14,982 bases of DNA, taken from Avoscillospira sp045530865. Its GTDB lineage: Bacteria; Bacillota; Clostridia; Oscillospirales; Oscillospiraceae. Made by a program: the position numbers and the translations under genes. A model generated the notes under the pieces. It did not search any database and was not told where the DNA came from. It saw only the letters and a list, made by a program, of their open reading frames with translations. Below, in pieces: positions 6,348 to 12,871 of this stretch (the stretch's first letter is position 1; each line of letters starts with the position of its first letter). The stretch covers positions 1-14,982 of the forward strand of contig JAZSCX010000126.1 in assembly GCA_045530865.1 (NCBI GenBank), written 5' to 3'.

Positions 6348-6530
6348 ATGCAGAGTGACGCGTTTGAGATCGCATTTGGCGAATTTCTGGAAAGCAAAAC
6401 CTGCGATGAAGCGGAGGCTGCCGTATTTGCCCTAATGCGGGAGGCGTTTCTGGCAGGCTGGCAAGCCGCTGGAGGTGAAAGCACTGCACCTCCCGACAAT
6501 ATGATTTTTCTGCTTCACAAGCCGATTTGA
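6348..6530 (+). CDS. hypothetical 60-residue protein
   Basis: I do not assign a function. The protein is mainly helical, with an acidic N-terminal half (AFEIAFGEFLESKTCDEAEA), then VFALMREAFLAGWQAAGGE, and a short hydrophobic C-terminal end. From memory, unverified, small proteins with an AF.AGW.AAGG signature are common in gut Clostridia. A strong ribosome binding site (GGAGGTGA, 5 bases from ATG), a clear promoter with palindrome and a terminator directly after the stop argue that it is a real gene. It has no signal peptide or cysteine motif. It shares its first 11 coding bases with the divergent XRE gene. Confidence 0.75.
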   Translation: MQSDAFEIAFGEFLESKTCDEAEAAVFALMREAFLAGWQAAGGESTAPPDNMIFLLHKPI

Positions 6531-6535
6531 AAGAA

Positions 6536-6563
6536 AAAAGCTCCGGATTTCTCCGGAGCTTTT
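6536..6563. terminator. bidirectional terminator between the 60-residue gene and rpsR
   Basis: AAAAGCTCCGGA and TCCGGAGCTTTT form a perfect 12-bp stem with a 4-base loop. A-rich and T-rich flanks on both sides let it stop the rightward 60-residue gene and the leftward rpsF-ssb-rpsR operon, whose last stop codon is 10 bases away. Confidence 0.88.
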
Positions 6564-6572
6564 CTTGTGCAA

Positions 6573-6806
6573 TTAGTCGGCCACGTAGGGCAGCAGGGCG
6601 ATGTGCCGTGCGCGCTTGATGGCAACAGTCAGCTGACGCTGATGAGCAGCGCAGGTACCGGTGGTACGGCGGGGCAGGATCTTGCCGCGCTCGGACAGGT
6701 AACGGCGGAGCTTAGCGGTATCCTTGTAGTCGATGTGCTCGACCTTATCCACGCAGAAGCTGCATACCTTCTTGCGCTTACGAGGACGCATTCTATCGTT
6801 AGCCAT
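6573..6806 (-). CDS. rpsR: 30S ribosomal protein S18
   Basis: This 77-residue protein binds S6 and 16S rRNA in the platform of the small subunit. The family core is clear: HIDYKDTAKLRRYLSERGKI, LPRRTTGTCAAHQRQL and IKRARHIALLPY. It keeps a CSFC pair (16-19) and a CAAH pair further on, so it is the zinc-ribbon form and not the cysteine-poor form. AGGAGG precedes the ATG. It is the last gene of the rpsF-ssb-rpsR operon, 56 bases after ssb. Confidence 0.97.
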   Translation of the reverse strand: MANDRMRPRKRKKVCSFCVDKVEHIDYKDTAKLRRYLSERGKILPRRTTGTCAAHQRQLTVAIKRARHIALLPYVAD

Positions 6807-6862
6807 TGAGGTTTCCTCCTATCTTGAAGTATCGTGAAAAAATTCAGTGTTGTGTACAGATC

Positions 6863-7372
6863 TCAGAACGGGAGCTCGGAGTCGTCATCCTCCAGCATGG
6901 CGAAATCAGAAGCGGGAGCCGGTGCGGGGGGGACGGGCTGACCGTAGACATAAGCCTGACCGCCGTAGGCGGGCTGCTGATTGTAAGCGGGCTGGGAATA
7001 GGCGGGCTGACCGTAGCTCTGATCAAAGCCGGCGGGGGAACCATCGCGCTTGCTGTCGCCGAAGTAGACGTTATCGGCCACAACCTCAGCGGAGCGGCGC
7101 TTGTTGCCGTCCTTGTCATTCCAGTTACGGATCTGCAGTCGGCCGGAAATCACGGCCATGCGGCCCTTGGTGAAGTACTTGGAGACGAACTCTGCTGTAT
7201 TTCTCCAAACGACGATGTCGATGAAATCCGTTTCCTTTTCGCCGGTTTCTCTGTTGTTGCTGAAATCGCGGTCAACAGCCAGCGTAAAGGTTGCCACGGG
7301 GATCCCGGTACCGGTACGCCGAAGCTCCGGATCACGGGTGAGACGGCCCATGAGAACGATATGGTTCAGCAT
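6863..7372 (-). CDS. ssb: single-stranded DNA-binding protein
   Basis: This 169-residue protein coats single-stranded DNA during replication, repair and recombination, normally as a tetramer. The OB fold spans about 1-105 (MLNHIVLMGRLTRDPELRRT at the start, and FTKGRMAVISGRLQIRNW within it). A flexible tail rich in Gln, Tyr, Pro and Ala follows, with repeated QPAY units. The protein ends in DDDSELPF, the acidic tip with terminal Pro-Phe that recruits partner proteins. AAGGAGG lies about 10 bases before the ATG, in the 14-base gap after rpsF. It is the housekeeping copy, judged by its operon. Confidence 0.96.
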   Translation of the reverse strand: MLNHIVLMGRLTRDPELRRTGTGIPVATFTLAVDRDFSNNRETGEKETDFIDIVVWRNTAEFVSKYFTKGRMAVISGRLQIRNWNDKDGNKRRSAEVVADNVYFGDSKRDGSPAGFDQSYGQPAYSQPAYNQQPAYGGQAYVYGQPVPPAPAPASDFAMLEDDDSELPF

Positions 7373-7386
7373 GTGCGTTCGCCTCC

Positions 7387-7683
7387 TTACAGTTCCACAT
7401 CAGTGATCAGAGAACGCAGGATGCCTTCCGTGATCTTGAACACGCGGTCCAGTTCTGCGGGGAACTCAGGCTTGGCGTCCATGGTCATCAGGACGTAGTA
7501 GCCCTCCATCAGGTCGTTGATGGGGTATGCCATACGGCGCTTGCCCCACTCGTCGATGCTGGTCAGAGTACCATTTGCTTCAACGAGAGCTTTGAATTTT
7601 TCCACGAGAGCCGCAATACCCTCTTCACCCTGAGCGGGATCGATGATATAGAGAACCTCATACTTGCCGGAAATCTTTGCCAT
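7387..7683 (-). CDS. rpsF: 30S ribosomal protein S6
   Basis: This 98-residue protein forms a heterodimer with S18 in the 30S platform. Recognisable parts are YEVLYIIDP near the start, EWGKRRMAYPINDLMEGYYV in the middle and the C-terminal FKITEGILRSLI. The start at 7683 (MAKISGKYEV) is preferred over an in-frame upstream ATG at 7755, because AAAGGAGGT lies 10 bases before it and the upstream 24 codons translate the leader hairpin. It is the first gene of the operon, 14 bases ahead of ssb. Confidence 0.96.
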   Translation of the reverse strand: MAKISGKYEVLYIIDPAQGEEGIAALVEKFKALVEANGTLTSIDEWGKRRMAYPINDLMEGYYVLMTMDAKPEFPAELDRVFKITEGILRSLITDVEL

Positions 7684-7710
7684 TTCGTTGCACCTCCTTT
7701 TGGACGTATG

Positions 7711-7731
7711 GCCACCGGTCACGCCGGTGGC
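7711..7731 (-). promoter_or_regulatory. rpsF leader hairpin, possible S6:S18 autoregulatory site
   Basis: On the transcribed strand GCCACCGG and CCGGTGGC form an 8-bp perfect stem with a five-base loop, CGTGA, about 27 bases upstream of the rpsF start. From established knowledge, S6:S18 binds a structured leader of rpsF in many bacteria. I could not confirm the conserved bulged bases of that motif here, so the assignment is only a possibility. Confidence 0.35.
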
Positions 7732-7767
7732 AAGGATTGTATCTGCCTGACACACGCAGGCTCAACT

Positions 7768-7796
7768 ATTATAGTCAAATCCGGCAGGTTTGTCAA
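7768..7796 (-). promoter_or_regulatory. promoter of the rpsF-ssb-rpsR operon
   Basis: On the minus strand a consensus TTGACA (7791-7796) and a consensus TATAAT (7768-7773) are 17 bases apart, a perfect sigma-A promoter suited to high expression. The spacer coincides with one arm of the inverted repeat at 7777-7815. Confidence 0.95.
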
Positions 7797-7815
7797 GGAA
7801 AAACCTGCCGGATTT
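7777..7815 (-). terminator. 15-bp inverted repeat behind hflC, probable terminator
   Basis: AAATCCGGCAGGTTT and AAACCTGCCGGATTT are perfect 15-base arms with 9 bases between them, starting 16 bases after the hflC stop codon. The T content after the stem is modest on the minus strand (ATTTGACT), so termination may be incomplete. The rpsF -35 box lies across the loop. Confidence 0.65.
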
Positions 7816-7831
7816 CTGAATTTTTTGCAGC

Positions 7832-8728
7832 TTATTCGGTGGGTTCTGCCGGTTTTGTGCCGTCGGTGTAGAAGATCTGTGCCAGCGGGGAGTCGGGCCC
7901 CAGAATCAGGATGTTATCCTTGCCGGTCAGACTGGCCTTGGCGGCGTCCAGAGAGCGGACAAAGTTGTAGAACTCCGCCTTGTCGGGATCGGAATAGGCG
8001 TCGGACAGGATCCGCATGTATTCCGCTTCGCCCTCAGCCTCCAGAATCTCTGCCTGTGCCCTGGCTTCAGAGAGCATGATCTGCACTTCCTTGTCGGTTT
8101 CGGAGCGGATCATCTGGGCCTCTGCTTCACCCTCGGCGGTGAACTGGGCGGCGATGTTGTTGCGCTCGGAGATCATGCGCTGGTAGACGGCTGCCTTGTT
8201 GTCATCGGGCAGATCCAGCCGCTTGGTCTCAATGGCGATCAGCTCAATGCCGTACTGATCCAGGCCGTTGCCCACGCCGGCAATGATGGCAGCTGCCAGC
8301 TCGCCGTCACGGCCGGAGATGACCTCTGTCTGGTTCATGCCGGAGATGGTGTTCTTCATGGAGTTGTACACCAGGGTACTGAGGCGGCTTTCCGCGTTGG
8401 GCACGCTGCTGTTCAGGGTCTGGATAAATTTCTGGGGATCGTCGATGCGCCACAGCACGAAGGAGTCCGCCACCATGGTCTTTTTGTCCTTGGTGATGAC
8501 GTCGGAGACGGGCAGATCGTACAGCAGCACTGTCTTGGGCAGGGTCTGGGTGTCCTGCACGATGGGGAGCTTGAAGCTGATACCGGCGGTGTCGCGGATG
8601 TCCACCACTTTGCCGAACTGACGGATGATGGTGTATTCGTTCTGGTGGGTCACCACAAAGCTGTTGGACAGGCCGATGACAATGACAACGGCCAGAATAA
8701 TCACAAGAACCTTGATCGCTTTTTTCAT
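7832..8728 (-). CDS. hflC: SPFH/band 7 membrane protein HflC
   Basis: This 298-residue membrane-anchored protein pairs with HflK. In E. coli the complex surrounds and modulates the FtsH protease. An N-terminal anchor (about 4-23, AIKVLVIILAVVIVIGLS) is followed by the SPFH domain, with SFVVTHQNEYTIIRQFGKVV at its start and GIELIAIETKRLDLP at its end. An Ala/Glu-rich coiled coil follows (about 175-235). The gene overlaps the end of hflK by ATGA, and GGAGGTGA precedes the start, so the two are translationally coupled. No ftsH is adjacent in this window. Confidence 0.92.
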   Translation of the reverse strand: MKKAIKVLVIILAVVIVIGLSNSFVVTHQNEYTIIRQFGKVVDIRDTAGISFKLPIVQDTQTLPKTVLLYDLPVSDVITKDKKTMVADSFVLWRIDDPQKFIQTLNSSVPNAESRLSTLVYNSMKNTISGMNQTEVISGRDGELAAAIIAGVGNGLDQYGIELIAIETKRLDLPDDNKAAVYQRMISERNNIAAQFTAEGEAEAQMIRSETDKEVQIMLSEARAQAEILEAEGEAEYMRILSDAYSDPDKAEFYNFVRSLDAAKASLTGKDNILILGPDSPLAQIFYTDGTKPAEPTE

Positions 8729-9708
8729 TCTGCCGTCACCTCCTGTGCAGTTTTGCCGGCATCAAACTGGAACATATTCAGCTGATTGCCGGTTTCGTCG
8801 GTGAGGATCACCTGCATGCCGGGCAGCAGGGCTTCCATGGCTTCATAGTACATGCGCTGCATGGTGATGTTGGGGAACTTGCGGTATTCCTCATACATGG
8901 CGTTGAAGCGGGCCACCTGACCGTTGGCTTCATTGATGCGGCTCTCCTTGGCGGCTTCGGCCTGCCGGTAGATCTGGTCAGCCTCGGCCTGTGCGGCGGG
9001 GATCTGCTCGCTGCGGTACTTGTTGGCATTGTTCAGGGCTGTATCCTTGCCCTGCTTGGCGTTTTCCACTTCCTTGAAGGCGGCCAGCACCTCTGCCGTA
9101 GGCGGCTCGGCGTCCTGAATGGTCAGGTTCACCAGCTGGACGCCCAGATCCTCCTGCTCCATGCGGGTGGTGATCTTGTCCTTGATCTCCGCCTGAATCT
9201 GGCTCTTGCCGCTGGTGATCACATCGTCCACCGGGTACAGGCCGATGGTATCGCGGATGTAGCTCTGGGCCAGTGTTTTCAGGATGGAAACGGCGTTTGC
9301 GCTGTTGTAGAGATACTTGACCGGATCGGTGACCCGGTATTCCAGGAAGAAGTCCACATTGACGAAGTTATAGTCGCTGGTGATCATCAGACTCTCTTCC
9401 TGTTTGGACTCATTGGAGTACAGGTCATAGCCGATGGCAAAGCCCTTGATCGTCATATCCACCTTCCGCACCTGCTGGGCATAGGGGATCTTGAAATGCA
9501 GGCCGGGGGAGGTGACGGTCTGGGGCACGCCGAAGGTGGTGACCACGGCGTTTTCCTGCTCGCCGATGGTGTAGAAGGAGCTGAGGGCAGTGATGCCCAG
9601 CGCGATCACGCAGATCACGGCAACAGCGATGATCGCAATGCGTTTGCCGCTTTTCTTCTTTTTGGGTTTTTGGGGTTGATATTGATACTCGTTGGAACCG
9701 TATTCCAT
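8725..9708 (-). CDS. hflK: SPFH/band 7 membrane protein HflK
   Basis: This 327-residue partner of HflC has a short Gln/Tyr-rich N-terminus, a basic stretch KPKKKKSGKR (14-23) that should keep the N-terminus in the cytoplasm, and one membrane helix (about 24-44). The SPFH domain contains YTIGEQENAVVTTFGVPQ and SPGLHFKIPYAQQVRKVDM. A coiled coil rich in Ala, Glu and Gln follows (about 190-260). Several in-frame ATGs lie upstream. The one at 9708 is chosen because GGAGG is 7 bases from it, while the ATG two codons earlier is only one base from that site. The glycine-rich N-terminal extension of proteobacterial HflK is absent. hflK and hflC form a two-gene operon. Confidence 0.9.
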   Translation of the reverse strand: MEYGSNEYQYQPQKPKKKKSGKRIAIIAVAVICVIALGITALSSFYTIGEQENAVVTTFGVPQTVTSPGLHFKIPYAQQVRKVDMTIKGFAIGYDLYSNESKQEESLMITSDYNFVNVDFFLEYRVTDPVKYLYNSANAVSILKTLAQSYIRDTIGLYPVDDVITSGKSQIQAEIKDKITTRMEQEDLGVQLVNLTIQDAEPPTAEVLAAFKEVENAKQGKDTALNNANKYRSEQIPAAQAEADQIYRQAEAAKESRINEANGQVARFNAMYEEYRKFPNITMQRMYYEAMEALLPGMQVILTDETGNQLNMFQFDAGKTAQEVTAE

Positions 9709-9741
9709 AGCCATTCCTCCGCTCATATAGATGATGAGCAC

Positions 9742-9747
9742 AGTATA
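9742..9747 (-). promoter_or_regulatory. extended -10 of the hflK promoter
   Basis: On the minus strand TGGTATACT gives a TATACT -10 box with an upstream TG, 33 bases before the hflK start. No good -35 box lies at 17 bases, which fits an extended -10 promoter. Confidence 0.55.
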
Positions 9748-9836
9748 CCACAATTTCCCTGAAAATAAATGAACAAATCATAACAGTTTGATGAAAAATT
9801 TGTCATCATTTGTAATCTCTGATACGGAAATTTTTC

Positions 9837-9865
9837 TTGCTTTTCCGGCGGTCAGCGCATAGAAT
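9837..9865 (+). promoter_or_regulatory. probable promoter of the GH2 gene
   Basis: TTGCTT (9837-9842) and TAGAAT (9860-9865) are 17 bases apart, and the chosen start codon follows 27 bases later. No operator-like palindrome or catabolite site was clear. Confidence 0.5.
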
Positions 9866-9892
9866 CAAAGAAAAAACATGGAGGGTCAGGCC

Positions 9893-11614
9893 ATGCTTAC
9901 ACTTTGGGGCGAGCAGCTGGACAGCAGTCAGGTGCTGCCGGAATATCCGAGGCCGCAGCTGCGCCGGGACAATTTCACCATTCTCAACGGAGAGTGGGAT
10001 TATGCCATCACAGAATCCGATTCCATCCCCGATGCCTGGGAGGGAAAGATCGTTGTGCCCTTTTCACCGGAGGCGCCGCTCTCCGGTGTGAACCGCACCC
10101 TGCAGCCGGGGCAGTATCTCTGGTACCGGCGCAATATTCGGGTGCGGGCAGAAGCAGGTCAGCGGGTGCTGCTGCATTTCGGCGCCGTGGATCAGATCGC
10201 GGCGGTGTTCCTCAACGGCATCCCCGTGGGTGGGCATACCGGCGGCTACACGGCCTTTTCTCTGGATATTACGGAGGAGTGCACCGGTGAGGATGAGCTG
10301 ATCGTGCGGGTGCGGGACGATTCGGATCAGAGCCCTCTGTCCCGCGGCAAGCAGAAAACGAAGCGCGGCGGCATCTGGTACACGCCCCAGAGCGGCATCT
10401 GGCAGACCGTCTGGAGCGAAACCGTTCCGGCGGCCTATATCACCGATCTGCGAATTGTGCCGAAATTTGACGAAAGCCGGGTGGAGATCACAATCTGCGC
10501 CGGAGCGGATGAAGCCTGCCGTGTGGAATTTGGCGGCGAAATCTATGCAGGCTGCGCCAATGCGCCCATTTCCGTGCCGGTGCCCATGTTCCAGCCCTGG
10601 AGTCCCGAAACACCGGTGCTCTATCCTTTCACGGCGGTGATGGGGGTCGATCAGGCGGAAAGCTACTTCGCTATGCGAAAGGTGGAAGTCTGCAAGGACG
10701 AAAACGGCGTGCCCCGGATCCACCTCAATGGCAGACCTTATTTTATGCACGGCGTGCTGGATCAGGGCTACTGGCCGGATGGCCTGTACACCGCCCCCAG
10801 CGACGAGGCGTTGATTCTCGATATCCAGTCCATGAAGGATATGGGCTTCAACATGCTCCGCAAGCATATCAAGGTGGAGCCCATGCGATGGTACTACCAC
10901 TGTGACCGGCTGGGAATGCTGGTCTGGCAGGATATGATGAACGGCGGCGCGGCGGAATACAAATTTATGACCATCTCTGCACCGCTGGTGACGAAGGTGC
11001 ACCGGAAGGACAACCACTATGCCGCCTTTGGCCGCGAGGACGAAAAGGGCCGGAAGCTCTATTACCGGGAGCTGAAGGAAATGGTCAGGCAGCTGCGGAA
11101 TGTGCCCTCCATCGTCATGTGGGTGCCGTTTAACGAGGGCTGGGGGCAGTTCGATGCTAAAAAGGCTGTGGAGCTGATTCAAAAATTGGATCCCGACCGG
11201 CTCATCGACCATGCCAGCGGCTGGCACGATCAGGGAATCGGACAGCTGCAGAGCCTCCATGTCTATTTCACGGCCTATCACTTCAAGCCCGACCGAAAGG
11301 GAAGGGCGGTGGTGCTGTCGGAATACGGCGGCTACAACCTGATGATCCCCAGACACAGCTGGAATGAGAAAAACTTCGGCTATCGGAAGCTGTCGGATCC
11401 CGACGCACTGCTGAAGGCCTATGAGGCGCTGATGCTGGAGCAGATCCTGCCCGCCGTGGAAAAGGGACTTTCCGCCGCGGTCTATACGCAGCTGTCCGAT
11501 GTGGAGGATGAGGTCAACGGCCTGTGGACCTATGACCGGATGGTGCAGAAAATGCCCACAGCTGCCCTGCGGAACATCAATCTGCAGCTCACTGCCGGCA
11601 ACCAGAGACGATGA
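9893..11614 (+). CDS. glycoside hydrolase family 2 enzyme (beta-galactosidase/glucuronidase-like)
   Basis: This 573-residue enzyme should cleave terminal beta-linked sugars by a retaining mechanism; the exact sugar cannot be told from sequence. The N-terminal jelly-roll sugar-binding domain (about 1-175) contains YLWYRRNIRV and VFLNGIPVGGHTGGYTAFSL. An immunoglobulin-like domain follows (about 175-265), then a TIM barrel (about 270-560) that begins with IHLNGRPYFMHGVLDQGYWP. The likely acid/base is Glu415 in VPFNEGWGQ, and the likely nucleophile is Glu477 in VLSEYGGYN. It is much shorter than LacZ and lacks its C-terminal domains. There is no signal peptide, so it should act in the cytoplasm on imported oligosaccharides. 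An upstream in-frame ATG at 9878 overlaps the GGAGG site, and the ATG at 9893 has the proper 8-base spacing. No transporter or regulator is adjacent. Confidence 0.9.
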   Translation: MLTLWGEQLDSSQVLPEYPRPQLRRDNFTILNGEWDYAITESDSIPDAWEGKIVVPFSPEAPLSGVNRTLQPGQYLWYRRNIRVRAEAGQRVLLHFGAVDQIAAVFLNGIPVGGHTGGYTAFSLDITEECTGEDELIVRVRDDSDQSPLSRGKQKTKRGGIWYTPQSGIWQTVWSETVPAAYITDLRIVPKFDESRVEITICAGADEACRVEFGGEIYAGCANAPISVPVPMFQPWSPETPVLYPFTAVMGVDQAESYFAMRKVEVCKDENGVPRIHLNGRPYFMHGVLDQGYWPDGLYTAPSDEALILDIQSMKDMGFNMLRKHIKVEPMRWYYHCDRLGMLVWQDMMNGGAAEYKFMTISAPLVTKVHRKDNHYAAFGREDEKGRKLYYRELKEMVRQLRNVPSIVMWVPFNEGWGQFDAKKAVELIQKLDPDRLIDHASGWHDQGIGQLQSLHVYFTAYHFKPDRKGRAVVLSEYGGYNLMIPRHSWNEKNFGYRKLSDPDALLKAYEALMLEQILPAVEKGLSAAVYTQLSDVEDEVNGLWTYDRMVQKMPTAALRNINLQLTAGNQRR

Positions 11615-11621
11615 AAAAATA

Positions 11622-11645
11622 CCGCGCTGACAACTGTCAGCGCGG
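11622..11645 (-). terminator. terminator of the rubredoxin gene, possibly shared with GH2
   Basis: CCGCGCTGAC and GTCAGCGCGG form a perfect stem with a 4-base loop, AACT. On the minus strand it is followed by TATTTTTTC, a good terminator 15 bases after the rubredoxin stop. On the plus strand it lies 7 bases after the GH2 stop, but the T-run there is weak. Confidence 0.85.
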
Positions 11646-11660
11646 CAAAACTCTTTATGG

Positions 11661-11825
11661 TCAACCGACTTCGGAGAACTGATCCTTGCCCACAGAGCAC
11701 AAAGGGCACTCGAAATCTTCGGGAACATCTTCCCACTTGGTTCCGGGCTCGATACCCATTTCGGGCAGGCCTTCTTCCTCATCGTATTCCCAACCACAGA
11801 GGTCACAGACGTACTTCATGTTCAT
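11661..11825 (-). CDS. rubredoxin
   Basis: This 54-residue protein is a small cytoplasmic electron carrier with one iron bound by four cysteines. It shows both metal-binding knuckles, YVCDLCGWEYDEEEGLP and FECPLCSVGKDQF, with the PGTKWEDVPEDF segment between them, as in typical rubredoxins of anaerobes. The ATG at 11825 lies 5 bases from AAGGAG, while a second ATG two codons later is also possible (52 residues). It begins 9 bases after the stop of the upstream membrane protein gene, so the two are co-transcribed. Rubredoxins often pass electrons to rubrerythrin or superoxide reductase during oxygen stress; no such partner is present in this window. Confidence 0.95.
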   Translation of the reverse strand: MNMKYVCDLCGWEYDEEEGLPEMGIEPGTKWEDVPEDFECPLCSVGKDQFSEVG

Positions 11826-11834
11826 TTCATCTCC

Positions 11835-12116
11835 TTATGATTGCGTTTGGTTCTCTTGGGTGAGGGCCTGTTCTGTTTTGCTGATGGCAAGGCTCAGGGG
11901 CAGCATCAGCAGCAGCGGCACTATGCACAGCAGCATCACAGGACGGCGGTCCAGCACATAGCCTCCAAGCAGCAGGGCAGTTGCTAAAATCAGCAGAACC
12001 ATCCGGAGATCGCCAAAGCGCCGGAGCCGTTGCTGCAGCCACTTTCCGAAGGCTTCTTCAGACGGAAACAGCGCTGCAGCGGTCCACGGCATCCATGCTT
12101 TTCGTAATTTCTCCAT
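11835..12116 (-). CDS. small two-helix membrane protein, function unknown
   Basis: I do not recognise this 93-residue protein. A basic N-terminal segment (about 1-37, including WLQQRLRRFGDLR) is followed by two hydrophobic helices (about 38-53 and 60-77, VLLILATALLLGG and MLLCIVPLLLMLPLSLA), joined by a short turn with DRR, and a polar tail rich in Gln and Thr. It should form a helical hairpin in the membrane. Reality is supported by a ribosome binding site (GGAGG, 7 bases before ATG), a promoter upstream (TTGCAT-17-TATACT), and close coupling to the rubredoxin gene. The frame stays open far upstream, but only as the antisense of ung. Confidence 0.8.
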   Translation of the reverse strand: MEKLRKAWMPWTAAALFPSEEAFGKWLQQRLRRFGDLRMVLLILATALLLGGYVLDRRPVMLLCIVPLLLMLPLSLAISKTEQALTQENQTQS

Positions 12117-12141
12117 GTGATCCCTCCTGCTGCTTTTCCTC

Positions 12142-12170
12142 AGTATAACCCGCTTCGACCGAGGATGCAA
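12142..12170 (-). promoter_or_regulatory. promoter of the membrane protein-rubredoxin operon
   Basis: On the minus strand TTGCAT (12165-12170) and TATACT (12142-12147) are 17 bases apart, with the start codon 25 bases downstream of the -10 box. It lies in the divergent gap shared with ung. Confidence 0.65.
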
Positions 12171-12197
12171 GAGGGAATTTTTGAAAGGAGCTTTTCT

Positions 12198-12866
12198 ATG
12201 AATCGATCTACCCTTGGCAGCTGGCAGAAGGTGCTGCAGGATGTTCTGGCAGAGCCGGAATTTACGGCGCTTGTGTCCAAAACGGAAGCTGCATACGAAA
12301 CTACCACGGTGTTCCCGCCCCGGGAACGGATTTTTGAAGCCTTTTCCCTGACGCAGCCGGAAGCGGTGCGGGTGGTCATTCTGGGGCAGGATCCTTATCA
12401 CGAGCCGGGACAGGCTCATGGACTGGCCTTTTCTGTGCAGCCGGGAGTGAAGCTGCCGCCCTCTCTGGTGAATATCTATAAGGAGCGGGAGGCCGATCTT
12501 GGCATTCCGCCCTCTGACAGCGGTGATCTGACCCATTGGGCGCAGCAGGGAGTCTTTCTGCTGAACACCGTACTGACGGTGGAGCAGGGGAAAGCCAACA
12601 GCCATAAGGATTTTGGCTGGCAGCGGTTCACCAATCAGGTGGTGGCCGCCATTGCAGAGCTGCCCCAGCCCATAGCCTTTGTGCTCTGGGGGGCGCAGGC
12701 GCAGAAAAAGGCGGCCGTGGCTACCCATTCGCCCTATCCCCGGCTGGTGCTGCAGTCTCCCCATCCCAGCCCGCTGTCGTCCTACCGCGGCTTTTTCGGC
12801 AGTAAGCCCTTCAGCAAGATCAATGCTTTCCTGCGTGAGCACGGCGAACGGGAAATTTGCTGGTGA
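12198..12866 (+). CDS. ung: uracil-DNA glycosylase (family 1)
   Basis: This 222-residue enzyme removes uracil from DNA, the first step of base excision repair of deaminated cytosine. All family 1 motifs are present: the water-activating GQDPYH with Asp65, the uracil pocket AHGLAFSV, LLNTVLTVEQGKANSHKDFGW cut here into its parts LLNTVLTVE and ANSHKDFGW, and the DNA-intercalating SPHPSPLSSYRGF with His189. Length is normal for the family. The ATG at 12198 has AAAGGAG 7 bases upstream. An in-frame ATG at 12117 has no family sequence after it and is rejected. It is divergent from the membrane protein-rubredoxin pair. No convincing promoter of its own was found, and no T-run terminator follows. 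Confidence 0.97.
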   Translation: MNRSTLGSWQKVLQDVLAEPEFTALVSKTEAAYETTTVFPPRERIFEAFSLTQPEAVRVVILGQDPYHEPGQAHGLAFSVQPGVKLPPSLVNIYKEREADLGIPPSDSGDLTHWAQQGVFLLNTVLTVEQGKANSHKDFGWQRFTNQVVAAIAELPQPIAFVLWGAQAQKKAAVATHSPYPRLVLQSPHPSPLSSYRGFFGSKPFSKINAFLREHGEREICW

Positions 12867-12871
12867 TCATA

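Noticed and set aside
10064..11806. 580-codon minus-strand open frame opposite the GH2 gene
   Set aside because: It is a shadow of a well-supported enzyme and runs into the rubredoxin region; the translation is His/Leu-rich without a domain.
12117..12842. Upstream part of the long minus-strand frame that includes the two-helix protein
   Set aside because: It is antisense to ung. The real start at 12116 has GGAGG and a promoter.
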